Positions 6,586-13,575 of a stretch of 24,268 bases of DNA are shown here, piece after piece. The notes under the pieces were generated by a model. The model did no database searches. It was not told where the DNA came from and worked only from the letters and a program-made list of their open reading frames with translations. The DNA is taken from assembly GCA_934591725.1 (NCBI GenBank), contig CAKTPR010000024.1:1-24268 (forward strand), read 5' to 3'. Source of the DNA: an uncultured Oscillospiraceae bacterium (lineage in GTDB: Bacteria > Bacillota > Clostridia > Oscillospirales > Oscillospiraceae). How positions within the stretch are numbered: the stretch's first letter is position 1; each line of letters starts with the position of its first letter. The position numbers were made by a program, and so were the translations under genes.

Positions 6586-9441
6586 ATGACAAAGAAAACT
6601 GACACACTATATGGGGTGGAGGATATGACATTGAGAAAAGATAAGATTGTCGAAAAATTGTTTCCTGAAAGAAAGATTCAAGTTTTTGTAAGTTCAAAAT
6701 GTGGAACAGAAAAATATGATTCTATCCGAGCAGAACTGAAAAAACTAATAGAAGATACAGGCTTTGCAAGTGTATATCTCTTTGAAGACACTGGCGCATC
6801 ATCATTAACAGCAGGAAATCATTATCTTTGGGCGCTTGAAGAAAGTGATATCTGCATTTTTCTGATTGACAACTATGATGGGATACCAGCGGGGGTCGAA
6901 AAAGAAATTGATCTTGCTCAGAAAATTGGTAAGAAAGCACTTTACTATTTTTGTGATGAGAATTCAACAAAGAAAACTATACTTGAACAGAAATTAAGAG
7001 GCGCAACAAACGCTAAGAGCAAAACAGTGCATACGTTTGATGCATTGCTTACTGATAGCGCGCATTCGCTGATAAATGAAATAACTAATATATATCATTT
7101 TTATTGTATTGGTAAGCTAGTGACCTCTATTGATGAGCAGGAAGTCCCGCACAGACAAATTAATGCCTCGGAAATAAGCGAAATTACTACACCAATATAC
7201 TCTAATACTTTAATAAAGAACGTGGATAAATGCAAAAAGTTTCTTTTCAATTTTGTAGCTGGGTATCAATATCCAGTAAGTTCACTTCTAAATGAAAAGG
7301 AAAAAACCAGTAATTTAGATGATTGGGCAGAGCAGTTTCTTCATGTCTTATTTGCAGAACGTTCTATCAAAAATTTCAATTTAACAATTTTTCTTCAAGA
7401 GCTTAAACAGATACATAATATTGAACAGTACAATGTTATTGAACTCCGTTGGTCTGCTGTTCAAGAGTATTTACTAGGGGATGTAGAGAGCTGCATAGGG
7501 TTCCTAAGAAAAGCTCTAACGCTTGCTAAAGATACAAACCAACCTATATGGCTAATAAAAGACATCTTGATAGATTTGCGAAATCAAGAATATACATATT
7601 GCTCTATTTCAGGTGAATATCGAAAGTCATTAGCACAAGAAGAATTAGATAGCTATAATGAAGAAGTTTTTTACCCCGTACTAGATCGGACGATAGAGTC
7701 CATACAAGGAATTTACATTAAAGGAATGCTTAATCATATAAATCACAGCCCCTTTTCTGTGACATATACGGACGATGAAATGAGATGCTGTGAATATCTT
7801 GCGAATGCATATGTTGTATCTATGTGTAATGGATCCCTTACACATATTATACTAATGTTTGAAAGACTCAAGGAACTTTCACAATATATGAGTAGCATAC
7901 GCGGTGATTGGACTTACAGGTGTAATATGCTCATGTTGACAGTCTCAACTGGGAATCAGAGAGAAACTAAAAAATTGCTGGAATCATATCCTGAAATAGA
8001 GATCGGCCTTACGGAGAATGATGCAAATAAAATAATGAGATTTTGTCATACAAACACAATTAGCCATAAGTTTTTCGTTAGTCAATTAGTTGCCTTTGGG
8101 GCAGTTGGATATTATTTAAGCGATATTGATTTTGAACTCTATGAAAATGAAATACTGAAGGGAGTAAATGAATGGGCGTCTGCTAAAAATGTTAATACTT
8201 ATATAGGCGATAATGTATTTAATAATTTAGAAGGTGTTGCGCATCGACTGTCACAAGATACTTTGGCTGAAATTTGCTGTGTGTTTATCAAAAATGGATA
8301 CTGTAGATGGTATATAGATGTGTTTAAATTTTTGATAAAATATGTAGACATCAACAGAATGAATTCTTCAAATGCTAAACACTTAATTGATTGTATGGAA
8401 CTGGTATTTAACGATGAAAATCAGCGCAAATGTTTGTCTGACGTATTGGATATATTTATACGTATGAGAAATCAGAACCGATTAATAACGCAAAAGCTGG
8501 ATGCTAAAATCGGCAAATATTTTCCTGATTTTTACAACGGGTCATATAAAAAAGCCACATCCGAGGCAAGCGGTCAGGAGATAGCAGCGCTCATAAATAA
8601 ATATACTCAGTACATTAAGGAAGCCAATAATACGCAAAGCAACAGGCACTATGCCATGAGTAGCGTTCGCTATATTGCAGCAGTAGAAAACATAATGATT
8701 AGCGAAAGAGTTGATGTTGAAAACAAGCTATTTGATTCTCTGATTTCTACAGTCGCAGATACAATTTTAATTTCAGCGGAGAGCATAGTCGTTAAGGTAG
8801 ACGCAATTTCTCTACTTATATGTGTGGCACTAAAATACCCGGAAGTATACACTCGGAACAAAGAGTTATTTGAGAAGATACATGAGAACCGAGGTGAGAT
8901 AGACTCATCCAGATTACCGATCTGTTTCAACAATGTAAATCAGACATCGTTAAAAATTGCACTACAGTTTTTATTTACTGCGATGGGATATGATACTTAT
9001 GCGGACATAATTGAACTTATGCCATATGTATATGACGACGATGCGTCGATAATATTGATCAGTGATGTTGTTAGCACATATTTAAGAGCAAATACATGTA
9101 TGCGACTACCACAGAATATAGAAGCTGTAGTACTTCAAAATACTTTGCAATGGTTACAATCAAGAAATACAGATATTCGACGAAACGCAACTTTAATTCT
9201 TCTATATCTATGTAAGAACCCTGAAAATGAAGCCGTAGCTAACCACACGCTGCTGAGTTTAACGGATTCTGATAATGCGCGTATTAAGAACACAATCATG
9301 AGAAATCTTTTTTCTACGTCAGGTATAACTGATGATACGCGTAGTTATATCATCTCTAAGTATAGAAACGACCCGAACTATCTTGTTAGAATGGTATGCA
9401 AACAAGAAATGGATAAGCATGCCACTGTATGTTTACACTAA
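6586..9441 (+). CDS. DUF4062 (TIR-like) domain protein with long helical-repeat region; putative defence gene
   Basis: The protein has 951 residues. Residues 30-125 carry the DUF4062/TIR-like Rossmann pattern: strand IQVFVSS (31-37), SIRAEL helix, SDICIFLIDNYDG (87-99), then GVEKEIDLAQKIGKK with Glu105 and Glu107, where related nucleotide-processing folds place their acidic residue. The remaining 800 or so residues are helical. A TPR-like part surrounds 245-330, and the last 100 residues look like HEAT repeats (TDIRRNATLILLYLC, ARIKNTIMRNLF). I find no P-loop, so this is not a STAND NTPase. The gene is visibly more AT-rich than both flanks and has its own promoter and dyad, suggesting recent transfer. 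The first ATG lacks a ribosome site. ATG at 6625 follows GGAGG but only two bases away, so the start is uncertain. A role as a single-gene phage or plasmid sensor with an N-terminal effector is inference. Confidence 0.75.
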   Translation: MTKKTDTLYGVEDMTLRKDKIVEKLFPERKIQVFVSSKCGTEKYDSIRAELKKLIEDTGFASVYLFEDTGASSLTAGNHYLWALEESDICIFLIDNYDGIPAGVEKEIDLAQKIGKKALYYFCDENSTKKTILEQKLRGATNAKSKTVHTFDALLTDSAHSLINEITNIYHFYCIGKLVTSIDEQEVPHRQINASEISEITTPIYSNTLIKNVDKCKKFLFNFVAGYQYPVSSLLNEKEKTSNLDDWAEQFLHVLFAERSIKNFNLTIFLQELKQIHNIEQYNVIELRWSAVQEYLLGDVESCIGFLRKALTLAKDTNQPIWLIKDILIDLRNQEYTYCSISGEYRKSLAQEELDSYNEEVFYPVLDRTIESIQGIYIKGMLNHINHSPFSVTYTDDEMRCCEYLANAYVVSMCNGSLTHIILMFERLKELSQYMSSIRGDWTYRCNMLMLTVSTGNQRETKKLLESYPEIEIGLTENDANKIMRFCHTNTISHKFFVSQLVAFGAVGYYLSDIDFELYENEILKGVNEWASAKNVNTYIGDNVFNNLEGVAHRLSQDTLAEICCVFIKNGYCRWYIDVFKFLIKYVDINRMNSSNAKHLIDCMELVFNDENQRKCLSDVLDIFIRMRNQNRLITQKLDAKIGKYFPDFYNGSYKKATSEASGQEIAALINKYTQYIKEANNTQSNRHYAMSSVRYIAAVENIMISERVDVENKLFDSLISTVADTILISAESIVVKVDAISLLICVALKYPEVYTRNKELFEKIHENRGEIDSSRLPICFNNVNQTSLKIALQFLFTAMGYDTYADIIELMPYVYDDDASIILISDVVSTYLRANTCMRLPQNIEAVVLQNTLQWLQSRNTDIRRNATLILLYLCKNPENEAVANHTLLSLTDSDNARIKNTIMRNLFSTSGITDDTRSYIISKYRNDPNYLVRMVCKQEMDKHATVCLH

Positions 9442-9633
9442 CTAAGCTGAATGATAATAGAATTATCGTACGACCATGAAACCAGATTAAAAATAGTGTG
9501 TGCATCGGGAAATATATAATAGTTACTACAACATTGATAAGTGAAGGAATTAGTAACATTAGCTGTGAAATCTTGCATTTACAAAGAAGCATCCGTGGCT
9601 TTCTATGGGCTAAAAAGGGCGAACGGATCGGGA
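9442..9633. other. Intergenic spacer between the DUF4062 gene and fic
   Basis: No gene is seen. A weak hairpin GATAAT/ATTATC (9453-9467) just after the stop lacks a T-run, so termination of the upstream gene is not clear. GTTACTA and TAGTAAC near 9512-9560 could pair across a long loop. The sequence remains AT-rich up to about 9600. Confidence 0.4.
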
Positions 9634-9662
9634 TTGCAAACTAGGGAACTTTGTACTATAAT
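9634..9662 (+). promoter_or_regulatory. fic promoter
   Basis: TTGCAA (9634-9639) and TATAAT (9657-9662) have a 17-base spacer. The left arm of the inverted repeat at 9641-9652 fills the spacer, suggesting control by a bound protein. Confidence 0.7.
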
Positions 9663-9684
9663 AAGAGAGGCAAAAGTTCCCTAG
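9641..9684. repeat. Inverted repeat upstream of fic
   Basis: CTAGGGAACTTT (9641-9652) and AAAGTTCCCTAG (9673-9684) are a perfect 12-bp inverted repeat 20 bases apart. The left arm sits between -35 and -10. The right arm runs into the ribosome site AGGAGG (9683-9688). It could be a double operator or an mRNA/DNA hairpin. Related arms recur after the gene. Confidence 0.8.
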
Positions 9685-9694
9685 GAGGTGCTGT

Positions 9695-10630
9695 ATGAAC
9701 AATAACTATCCGCAGATTCAGGAACTGCTTCATCAAAAGGCAGACTACCAAGCACGATTGAATCTGCTGCCATACGATGGAACACCGGAAATCAAGGAAG
9801 ATGGCAGCAAGAAGTATCTGTATGTTCGCAAGCGCATTGGGTCGAGATTAAGTTCTACCTATGTGGATGTGTATTCCGATACTCTGTACCAACTGCTGCT
9901 GCGCAATGCCCGCGACGCAAAAGAGTACCGGAAAAATATTCGTCGTTTGGATAAGGAATTGGCACAGCTCGGATATACGGATCAGGAGATTTCGCCCCGC
10001 GTACAGTTGAACCTTGATTTTGCCCGCGCCAACATGAAATCCAATATCTATGATCAGGCAGTTTTGGAAGGCGTCGCTACCAGTTTTCCACAAACGGAGG
10101 ACATCATTGACAACGGCATTGTTAACGGTATGACCGCAACAGACGTACAGAAGATACTGAATTTGAAACACGCATGGGAATTTATTCTTGACCGGGATGT
10201 GATAACATACCCCAGTGACTATTCTATCCTGTGTCACATTGCGAAGCTGGTCAATGAGGGCTTCTTTCAAGACGGCGGCCGAATCCGTGGCATTCCGGTA
10301 ACAATAGGCGGCTCCAGCTATGTCCCGCCCATGCCGATTGAGACGATAATCAAAGAACACATTGAGGACATTCTGAAATGTGACTTGCCTGCCAACGAAA
10401 AGGCCATTCGACTGTGCCTCTACTGTATGAAGACGCAGATTTTCAACGACGGCAACAAGCGTGCTTCGGTGATTTTTGCGAACCATTATCTCATTTCGCA
10501 AGGGGGAGGAATGCTGATTATTCCGGAAAAAGAGGTTCCGGAATTTAAGCAGCTTCTTGTAGCCTATTACGAGGACAGGAACAGCGACGTTTTTCTTTTC
10601 ATGAAAGAAAAATGCGTGAAGATGTTTTGA
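9695..10630 (+). CDS. Fic/Doc-fold protein with His-to-Gln active site
   Basis: This 311-residue protein belongs to the Firmicutes Fic type with an N-terminal region ELLHQKADYQARLNLLPYDG and a segment RKRIGSRLSSTYVDVYS. A coiled-coil-prone stretch follows (70-100), then the Fic core (about 135-290). The Fic motif reads QIFNDGNKRAS (248-258) where HxFx(D/E)GN(G/K)RxxR is expected. The general-base His is Gln248 and the Lys is Doc-like. The flap region GGRIRGIPVTIGGSSYVPP is present. Active relatives transfer AMP or phosphate to proteins; with Gln the chemistry may be lost or changed. AGGAGG lies six bases before the ATG. It has its own promoter, is flanked by matching inverted repeats and ends at terminator copy C, so it is a self-contained unit. 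Confidence 0.88.
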   Translation: MNNNYPQIQELLHQKADYQARLNLLPYDGTPEIKEDGSKKYLYVRKRIGSRLSSTYVDVYSDTLYQLLLRNARDAKEYRKNIRRLDKELAQLGYTDQEISPRVQLNLDFARANMKSNIYDQAVLEGVATSFPQTEDIIDNGIVNGMTATDVQKILNLKHAWEFILDRDVITYPSDYSILCHIAKLVNEGFFQDGGRIRGIPVTIGGSSYVPPMPIETIIKEHIEDILKCDLPANEKAIRLCLYCMKTQIFNDGNKRASVIFANHYLISQGGGMLIIPEKEVPEFKQLLVAYYEDRNSDVFLFMKEKCVKMF

Positions 10631-10631
10631 C

Positions 10632-10674
10632 CTAGGGAATATTTTCAGCTGCATTTGAGCAAAAAATTCCCTAG
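10632..10674. repeat. Inverted repeat downstream of fic
   Basis: CTAGGGAATATTTT (10632-10645) and AAAAAATTCCCTAG (10661-10674) pair at 13 of 14 positions around a 15-base loop. The arm starts two bases after the stop codon. The core CTAGGGAA/TTCCCTAG is the same as in the upstream repeat, giving four half-sites around one gene. Confidence 0.8.
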
Positions 10675-10737
10675 ATATAACTCGCCCCCCAAAGGGTACG
10701 ACGATTTGGATAAACTTTTTGCAGAACCGAAAGCATG

Positions 10738-10770
10738 AAAAAATACTTCTCACCGTGAGAAGTATTTTTT
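10738..10770. terminator. Palindromic bidirectional terminator, copy C
   Basis: A6, TACTTCTCAC, centre C, GTGAGAAGTA and T6 form a near-perfect bidirectional terminator (10738-10770). It closes the fic unit and shares its core with copies A and B. Confidence 0.8.
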
Positions 10771-10840
10771 GCGGGAATATGCGCTGCTGTATTTTTTGAA
10801 TATGAAGCAGTCAAGAGATGAAGCTTAGCAAATTAAAAAT

Positions 10841-10854
10841 CATGAAAATTCATG
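10841..10854. promoter_or_regulatory. Short palindrome upstream of the toxin-antitoxin promoter
   Basis: CATGAA and TTCATG arms surround AA, 18 bases before the -35 box. It could be an antitoxin-binding site, but this rests on position and symmetry only. Confidence 0.3.
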
Positions 10855-10871
10855 TGTTGTAAAAACTGTGG

Positions 10872-10900
10872 TTGAATTTTACAGCAGATTGGGGTATACT
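10872..10900 (+). promoter_or_regulatory. Toxin-antitoxin promoter
   Basis: TTGAAT (10872-10877) and TATACT (10895-10900) have a 17-base spacer and lie 24 bases before the antitoxin ATG. Confidence 0.65.
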
Positions 10901-10923
10901 ATGAGTGAAGGGAGTTGAGCAGT

Positions 10924-11178
10924 ATGCCAAATATCAAACCCATTTCCGATCTGCGAAATTACAGCGATGTGCTGCATGATGTGGCTGTTGGTGCTCCGGT
11001 TTTTCTGACAAAGAACGGGCGCGGCAGATATGCAATTCTCGATATGCAAGACTTTGAAAAGATACAGGCGACCCTCCGGCTGATGAATGAACTTGCAAAA
11101 GGCCGAAAATCTGGCGAAGAGAAAGGCTGGCTGACATTGGAAGCCGTGGAGAAGAACCTTGGGATTGCCAATGAATAA
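10924..11178 (+). CDS. Phd/YefM-family antitoxin
   Basis: This 84-residue antitoxin has the Phd/YefM N-terminal DNA-binding fold: IKPISDLRNYSDVLHDVAVGAPVFLTKNGRGRYAILDMQDFEK. It is followed by a variable, charged C-terminal segment that should wrap the toxin. I take the ATG at 10924 because GGGAG lies nine bases upstream; the TTG at 10915 in the same frame is too close to it. By family the protein neutralises the partner toxin and represses its own promoter. Its last codons overlap the toxin start by 8 bases. Confidence 0.88.
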   Translation: MPNIKPISDLRNYSDVLHDVAVGAPVFLTKNGRGRYAILDMQDFEKIQATLRLMNELAKGRKSGEEKGWLTLEAVEKNLGIANE

Positions 11179-11497
11179 TTTGCATTTATCCGAAGAAGCT
11201 CAAAATGATCTTTTAGAAATCAAAGCCTATATTGAGGAAGAGTTACTGAACCCGCCCGCAGCATTGGCAACCGTAAGTCGAATTACAAAGAGCTTACGCA
11301 TCTTACAGAACCACGCTCAGGCCGGGGCTTCACTATCTTCGATTGCGGATATAGAGAGCGATTATCGCTTTATTGTAAGCGGCAATTACATCAGCTTCTA
11401 CCGTGCTTACGGCAGTGAAGTTTTTATTGACCGTATTCTCTATGCCCGCCGCGATTATATGCGGATTTTGTTCGAAGACAGTACAACAGATGAATAA
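11171..11497 (+). CDS. RelE/ParE-family toxin
   Basis: This 108-residue protein has the RelE/ParE pattern: HLSEEAQNDLLEIKAYIEEELLNPPAALATVSRI, then a strand-rich part (DYRFIVSGNYISFYRAYGSEVFIDRILYARRDYMRILF). ParE members poison gyrase and RelE members cut mRNA on the ribosome; the exact target cannot be told from sequence. The ATG overlaps the antitoxin stop (ATGAATAA), so it is translated by coupling. Full length for the family. The pair is a stabilisation or defence module in a cargo region. Confidence 0.88.
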   Translation: MNNLHLSEEAQNDLLEIKAYIEEELLNPPAALATVSRITKSLRILQNHAQAGASLSSIADIESDYRFIVSGNYISFYRAYGSEVFIDRILYARRDYMRILFEDSTTDE

Positions 11498-11513
11498 ATG
11501 ACAAACCATTGAA

Positions 11514-11542
11514 CCGCTTGTAGAAATACAGGCGGCTTTTTT
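11514..11542 (+). terminator. Terminator of the toxin-antitoxin operon
   Basis: CCGCTTGTA (11514-11522) pairs with TACAGGCGG (11527-11535), with one G-T pair, around a GAAA tetraloop. CTTTTTT follows. It is a classic rho-independent terminator 17 bases after the toxin stop. Confidence 0.85.
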
Positions 11543-11555
11543 CATGTGCAAAAGG

Positions 11556-11577
11556 AGCATGAAAAAATAAAGAAGTA
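11556..11577. repeat. Half-deleted palindrome, copy D
   Basis: AGCATGAAAAAATA (11556-11569) is identical to 10732-10745, the left flank of copy C. It is followed by AAGAAGTATT, matching copy C's right arm, with the left arm and centre missing. Copies C and D thus flank the toxin-antitoxin module. Confidence 0.6.
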
Positions 11578-11637
11578 TTCCATTGTTATGATCCTGCTTT
11601 CGCAGGCTCAGAGTGACTGTACCATTCTGGCAAGATT

Positions 11638-11768
11638 ACCGAGTACGCCACGGCGGAACTCATAGAGCTGTCTGAAGTAAGCAAATCCCCACAGAGTAGT
11701 TTTCCCGCAAATACCACCGATTTTGCTGATATTCCCTTATTACCGTGTAGGCTATCTGCATCGCTGTG
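11638..11768. repeat. Direct duplication, first copy
   Basis: About 131 bases reappear in the same orientation at 13386-13518. I count eight substitutions and two single-base indels. Its right end runs straight into the transposase remnant. No intact reading frame is shared by both copies, so it is a mobile-element relic of unknown origin. Confidence 0.75.
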
Positions 11769-11966
11769 AATAAAGACGGTTTCCGTGAGGTTTTAGGAGC
11801 TGCTGAAGGAATGAACGAGGATAAGGCCAGTTGGGTCAACTTCTTACATTGGCTCCGTGGACGCGGCTTGGACGGAGTGAAACTCATTGTCGGTGACAAG
11901 TGCATGGGAATGCTGGAAGCAGTGGGAGAAGTGTTTCCAGATTCCAAATTTGCGCATAATTCTTGA
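11754..11966 (+). pseudogene. IS256-family transposase fragment
   Basis: The frame from 11766 reads VNKDGFREVLGAAEGMNEDKASW, then a stretch ending GLDGVKLIVGDKCMGMLEAVGEVFPDSKF, which matches the central catalytic region of IS256-type (mutator-like) DDE transposases. Both the N-terminal half and everything after the FPDSKF stretch are missing. Upstream in frame there is a TAG, downstream an early TGA. It is a dead internal piece of about 67 residues, and no terminal repeats are seen. Confidence 0.85.
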
Positions 11967-12034
11967 CAGTACCATTTGGGTCAGCACGATTTTGACGAAA
12001 GCAGGCTCAACTTTTAAGTTGCATAAGCGCAGAA

Positions 12035-12066
12035 AACGTCCTGAAGTCTTACGATTTCAGGACGTT
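12035..12066 (-). terminator. Hairpin next to the tRNA-like scar
   Basis: AACGTCCTGAA (12035-12045) and TTCAGGACGTT (12056-12066) form a perfect 11-bp stem with a 10-base loop. On the minus strand it follows directly after the tRNA-like CCA end and is followed by TTTTCTG, so it may be that tRNA's old terminator. Confidence 0.5.
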
Positions 12067-12112
12067 GGTGGCCGCGGGGGAGAATTTGAACCAACGATCT
12101 CTGAGTTATGAG
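12066..12112 (-). pseudogene. tRNA-like fragment (Met-type anticodon loop), probable integration scar
   Basis: On the minus strand the sequence CTCATAA (anticodon CAT) is followed by CTCAGAGATC, GTTGGTTCAAATT and an end GCGGCCACCA, like the 3' half of a tRNA. The T-stem halves (GTTGG and TCTCC) do not pair, the anticodon stem is imperfect, and no 5' half precedes it. It is therefore a chimeric or decayed copy such as an element leaves at a tRNA attachment site. Confidence 0.45.
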
Positions 12113-12355
12113 CTACGGTCGGTTCTTAAATAGGCTGCTTTTGCGCCAGTTAGCTGCTGTTTAGCCCTCTTTTGTTTCACCACATTGCTGCCTTGTACTG
12201 CGTTGTGCTGCCCGGTGATTTCCCCGTATGGGTCAGCGTTTGGGTCAAAGCCGTTTTGGCGGTTTATACTGATGCCGTTTTTATAGCAGACTGAGAAGGC
12301 CGCTTTTTTGCTGCCATAGGGTCAAAATTTGTGCCGCTATATTCAAAGAATAAGG
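12113..12355. other. Non-coding relic between the tRNA-like scar and the GNAT operon
   Basis: No intact gene is seen. GGGTCA-type words recur (near 12230, 12242 and 12319). On the minus strand a short open stretch (GTNFDPMAAKKRPSQ) ends quickly. It may be the tail of a lost integrase region, but I cannot show that. Confidence 0.3.
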
Positions 12356-12577
12356 CTATGCGTTGGCCTGCTGGAGATAGAACTCGCTTTCGGCTACTCG
12401 TGTCACAAAATCATATTCGAGCCGAGTCGCCTTCGACGGGTTAATGTTATATCTCTTAAAAACCGAGCGGAAGTATTTGATAAACTCTTTATCCTCCGCC
12501 GATAGAGGAGACACCCAGCCCGTCGCAGCACCAAGGTCTTCAATTTTTTCAAGCTCGGAAAAATTCATTTTCGACAT
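12356..12577 (-). CDS. Small protein paired with the GNAT gene
   Basis: This 73-residue acidic/basic mixed protein (SELEKIEDLGAATGWVS, DKEFIKYFRSVFKRYNI, LEYDFVTRVAESEFYLQQ) is likely helical, with no membrane segment. I do not recognise a family. Its ATG follows directly after the TAA of the GNAT gene, and its ribosome site AAGGAG lies inside the last codons of that gene, so the two are co-translated. It could be a partner or antitoxin of the GNAT protein, or a phage/ICE accessory protein (inference). Confidence 0.6.
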   Translation of the reverse strand: MSKMNFSELEKIEDLGAATGWVSPLSAEDKEFIKYFRSVFKRYNINPSKATRLEYDFVTRVAESEFYLQQANA

Positions 12578-13093
12578 TTAGATGTTCTCCTTTCTGTACT
12601 CATTCAAAATGGTTTCAGCGGCATCTTCCCATATGATCAATCTGAACGGATCATACGAGCCTGCATGGCACGCGCCAAACTCGCGGATATAATAATCTAC
12701 CAGCTCTGTCGTTTTTGCCTTGAAAACCAACACGCCATCAAAACCTGCTTCTTTCGAGATACTAATAGCATACGCAAATAGAGCTTTAGCAATACCTATA
12801 TACTTTTTCTGGCCGGCACTTGCGCGTAATAGATTTGCATTACTATGAGCCGCGCTTTCAATATAGATAATCTCAACTGCCAGCAAGCCTCCATCAGCCT
12901 CATACGACATCAACCCAAGCAGTTCACCATCATCTCTTCTGCATAGAGCAACTTTATTTGGCAGAGATTTTACATACTTGCTTGTCCAATTAGTCTGCCA
13001 ACTTGATGTGGCTGTAAGATCTGTCTCGGATGCTTCTCGGACGAATGCGGGTATCTTTGCTAAGTTTGAATCAAACACATATAAATTGAGCAT
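12578..13093 (-). CDS. GNAT-family N-acetyltransferase
   Basis: This 171-residue protein has the GNAT core: strand ELLGLMSYEADGG, strand VEIIYIESAAHSN, the acetyl-CoA pyrophosphate loop KKYIGIAKALFAYAI (96-110), strand DGVLVFKAK and a C-terminal YYIREFGACHAG. The usual Q/RxxGxG/A appears as KYIGIA. The substrate cannot be read from sequence. It may modify a small molecule, a protein N-terminus or, as in toxin-type GNATs, charged tRNA. The ATG has GAGGTGG upstream. The 73-residue gene follows without a gap. Confidence 0.75.
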   Translation of the reverse strand: MLNLYVFDSNLAKIPAFVREASETDLTATSSWQTNWTSKYVKSLPNKVALCRRDDGELLGLMSYEADGGLLAVEIIYIESAAHSNANLLRASAGQKKYIGIAKALFAYAISISKEAGFDGVLVFKAKTTELVDYYIREFGACHAGSYDPFRLIIWEDAAETILNEYRKENI

Positions 13094-13114
13094 GTGTATC
13101 CACCTCGCTTATAT

Positions 13115-13143
13115 AGTGTAACATTTTTTCGGCGTGTAATCAA
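13115..13143 (-). promoter_or_regulatory. Candidate promoter of the GNAT operon
   Basis: On the minus strand TTGATT (13138-13143) and TACACT (13115-13120) have a 17-base spacer. The -10 is a four-of-six match; TATATA just downstream is an alternative with poorer spacing. Confidence 0.4.
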
Positions 13144-13385
13144 GGTGGTTTAGCTGCGGAACTATAAGCGGCTGTAGGAGTTACAATGATGAGAGACAGA
13201 TAAGAAAAAAGGATAGCGAATAGGAGAGGCCTGTGAAGCGACCGGAACACGCACTGCGGCTGCTTGAGCCCCTTGCTCAGGCAAAGGCATCATTATTTGT
13301 TCCTCATGGATATTATACCCTTGCGTTGACATTTTTCCAAGAGAATCGCAGTACGAAATTGACACTTTTTCCGGAAACACTGCTC
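13144..13385. other. Relic stretch before the second duplication copy
   Basis: A possible 71-codon frame (GTG at 13233, AGGAG shortly before it) runs into the duplicated segment and ends at 13448. It has no recognisable domain and is not conserved in the other copy, so I treat it as chance or relic. CTTGAGCCCCTTGCTCAGG could form a small hairpin near 13262. Nothing else is seen. Confidence 0.35.
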
Positions 13386-13518
13386 ACCGAGTACGCCACG
13401 GCGGAGTTCATAGAGCTGTCTGAAGTAAGCGAATCCTCCACAGAGTAATTTTCCCGCAAATAACCACCGATTTTGCTGATATTCCCTTATTACTGTGTAG
13501 GCTATTTGCATTGCCGTG
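13386..13518. repeat. Direct duplication, second copy
   Basis: This is the partner of 11638-11768. Where copy one continues into the IS256 fragment, this copy diverges after GCCGTG into TAGACGGCC, which may still be a scrambled trace of the same junction (AAGACGGTT in copy one). Confidence 0.75.
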
Positions 13519-13575
13519 TAGACGGCCTGCAACAGCAATAGGGAAGATTTGCTCGAAAACGCATCAAAAATTTTC

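Noticed and set aside
6586..9441. STAND/Avs-type NTPase
   Set aside because: No GxxxxGK[ST] P-loop or Walker B is visible in the translated sequence.
9848..10753. 301-codon minus-strand frame across fic
   Set aside because: Antisense shadow of the Fic gene, running through its downstream repeat and terminator.
90..11577. CRISPR array suggested by recurring CTTCTCAC palindrome
   Set aside because: Only three full copies and one partial, kilobases apart, with genes between them; no regular spacers or cas genes.
11754..11966. Active IS256 element
   Set aside because: Only an internal catalytic-region fragment remains, with stops at both sides and no terminal inverted repeats.
12066..12112. 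Functional tRNA-Met gene
   Set aside because: T-stem and anticodon stem do not pair properly and there is no 5' half or D-arm.
13233..13448. 71-codon plus-strand frame as a real gene
   Set aside because: GTG start, no domain, and it ends inside a duplicated relic whose other copy does not keep the frame.
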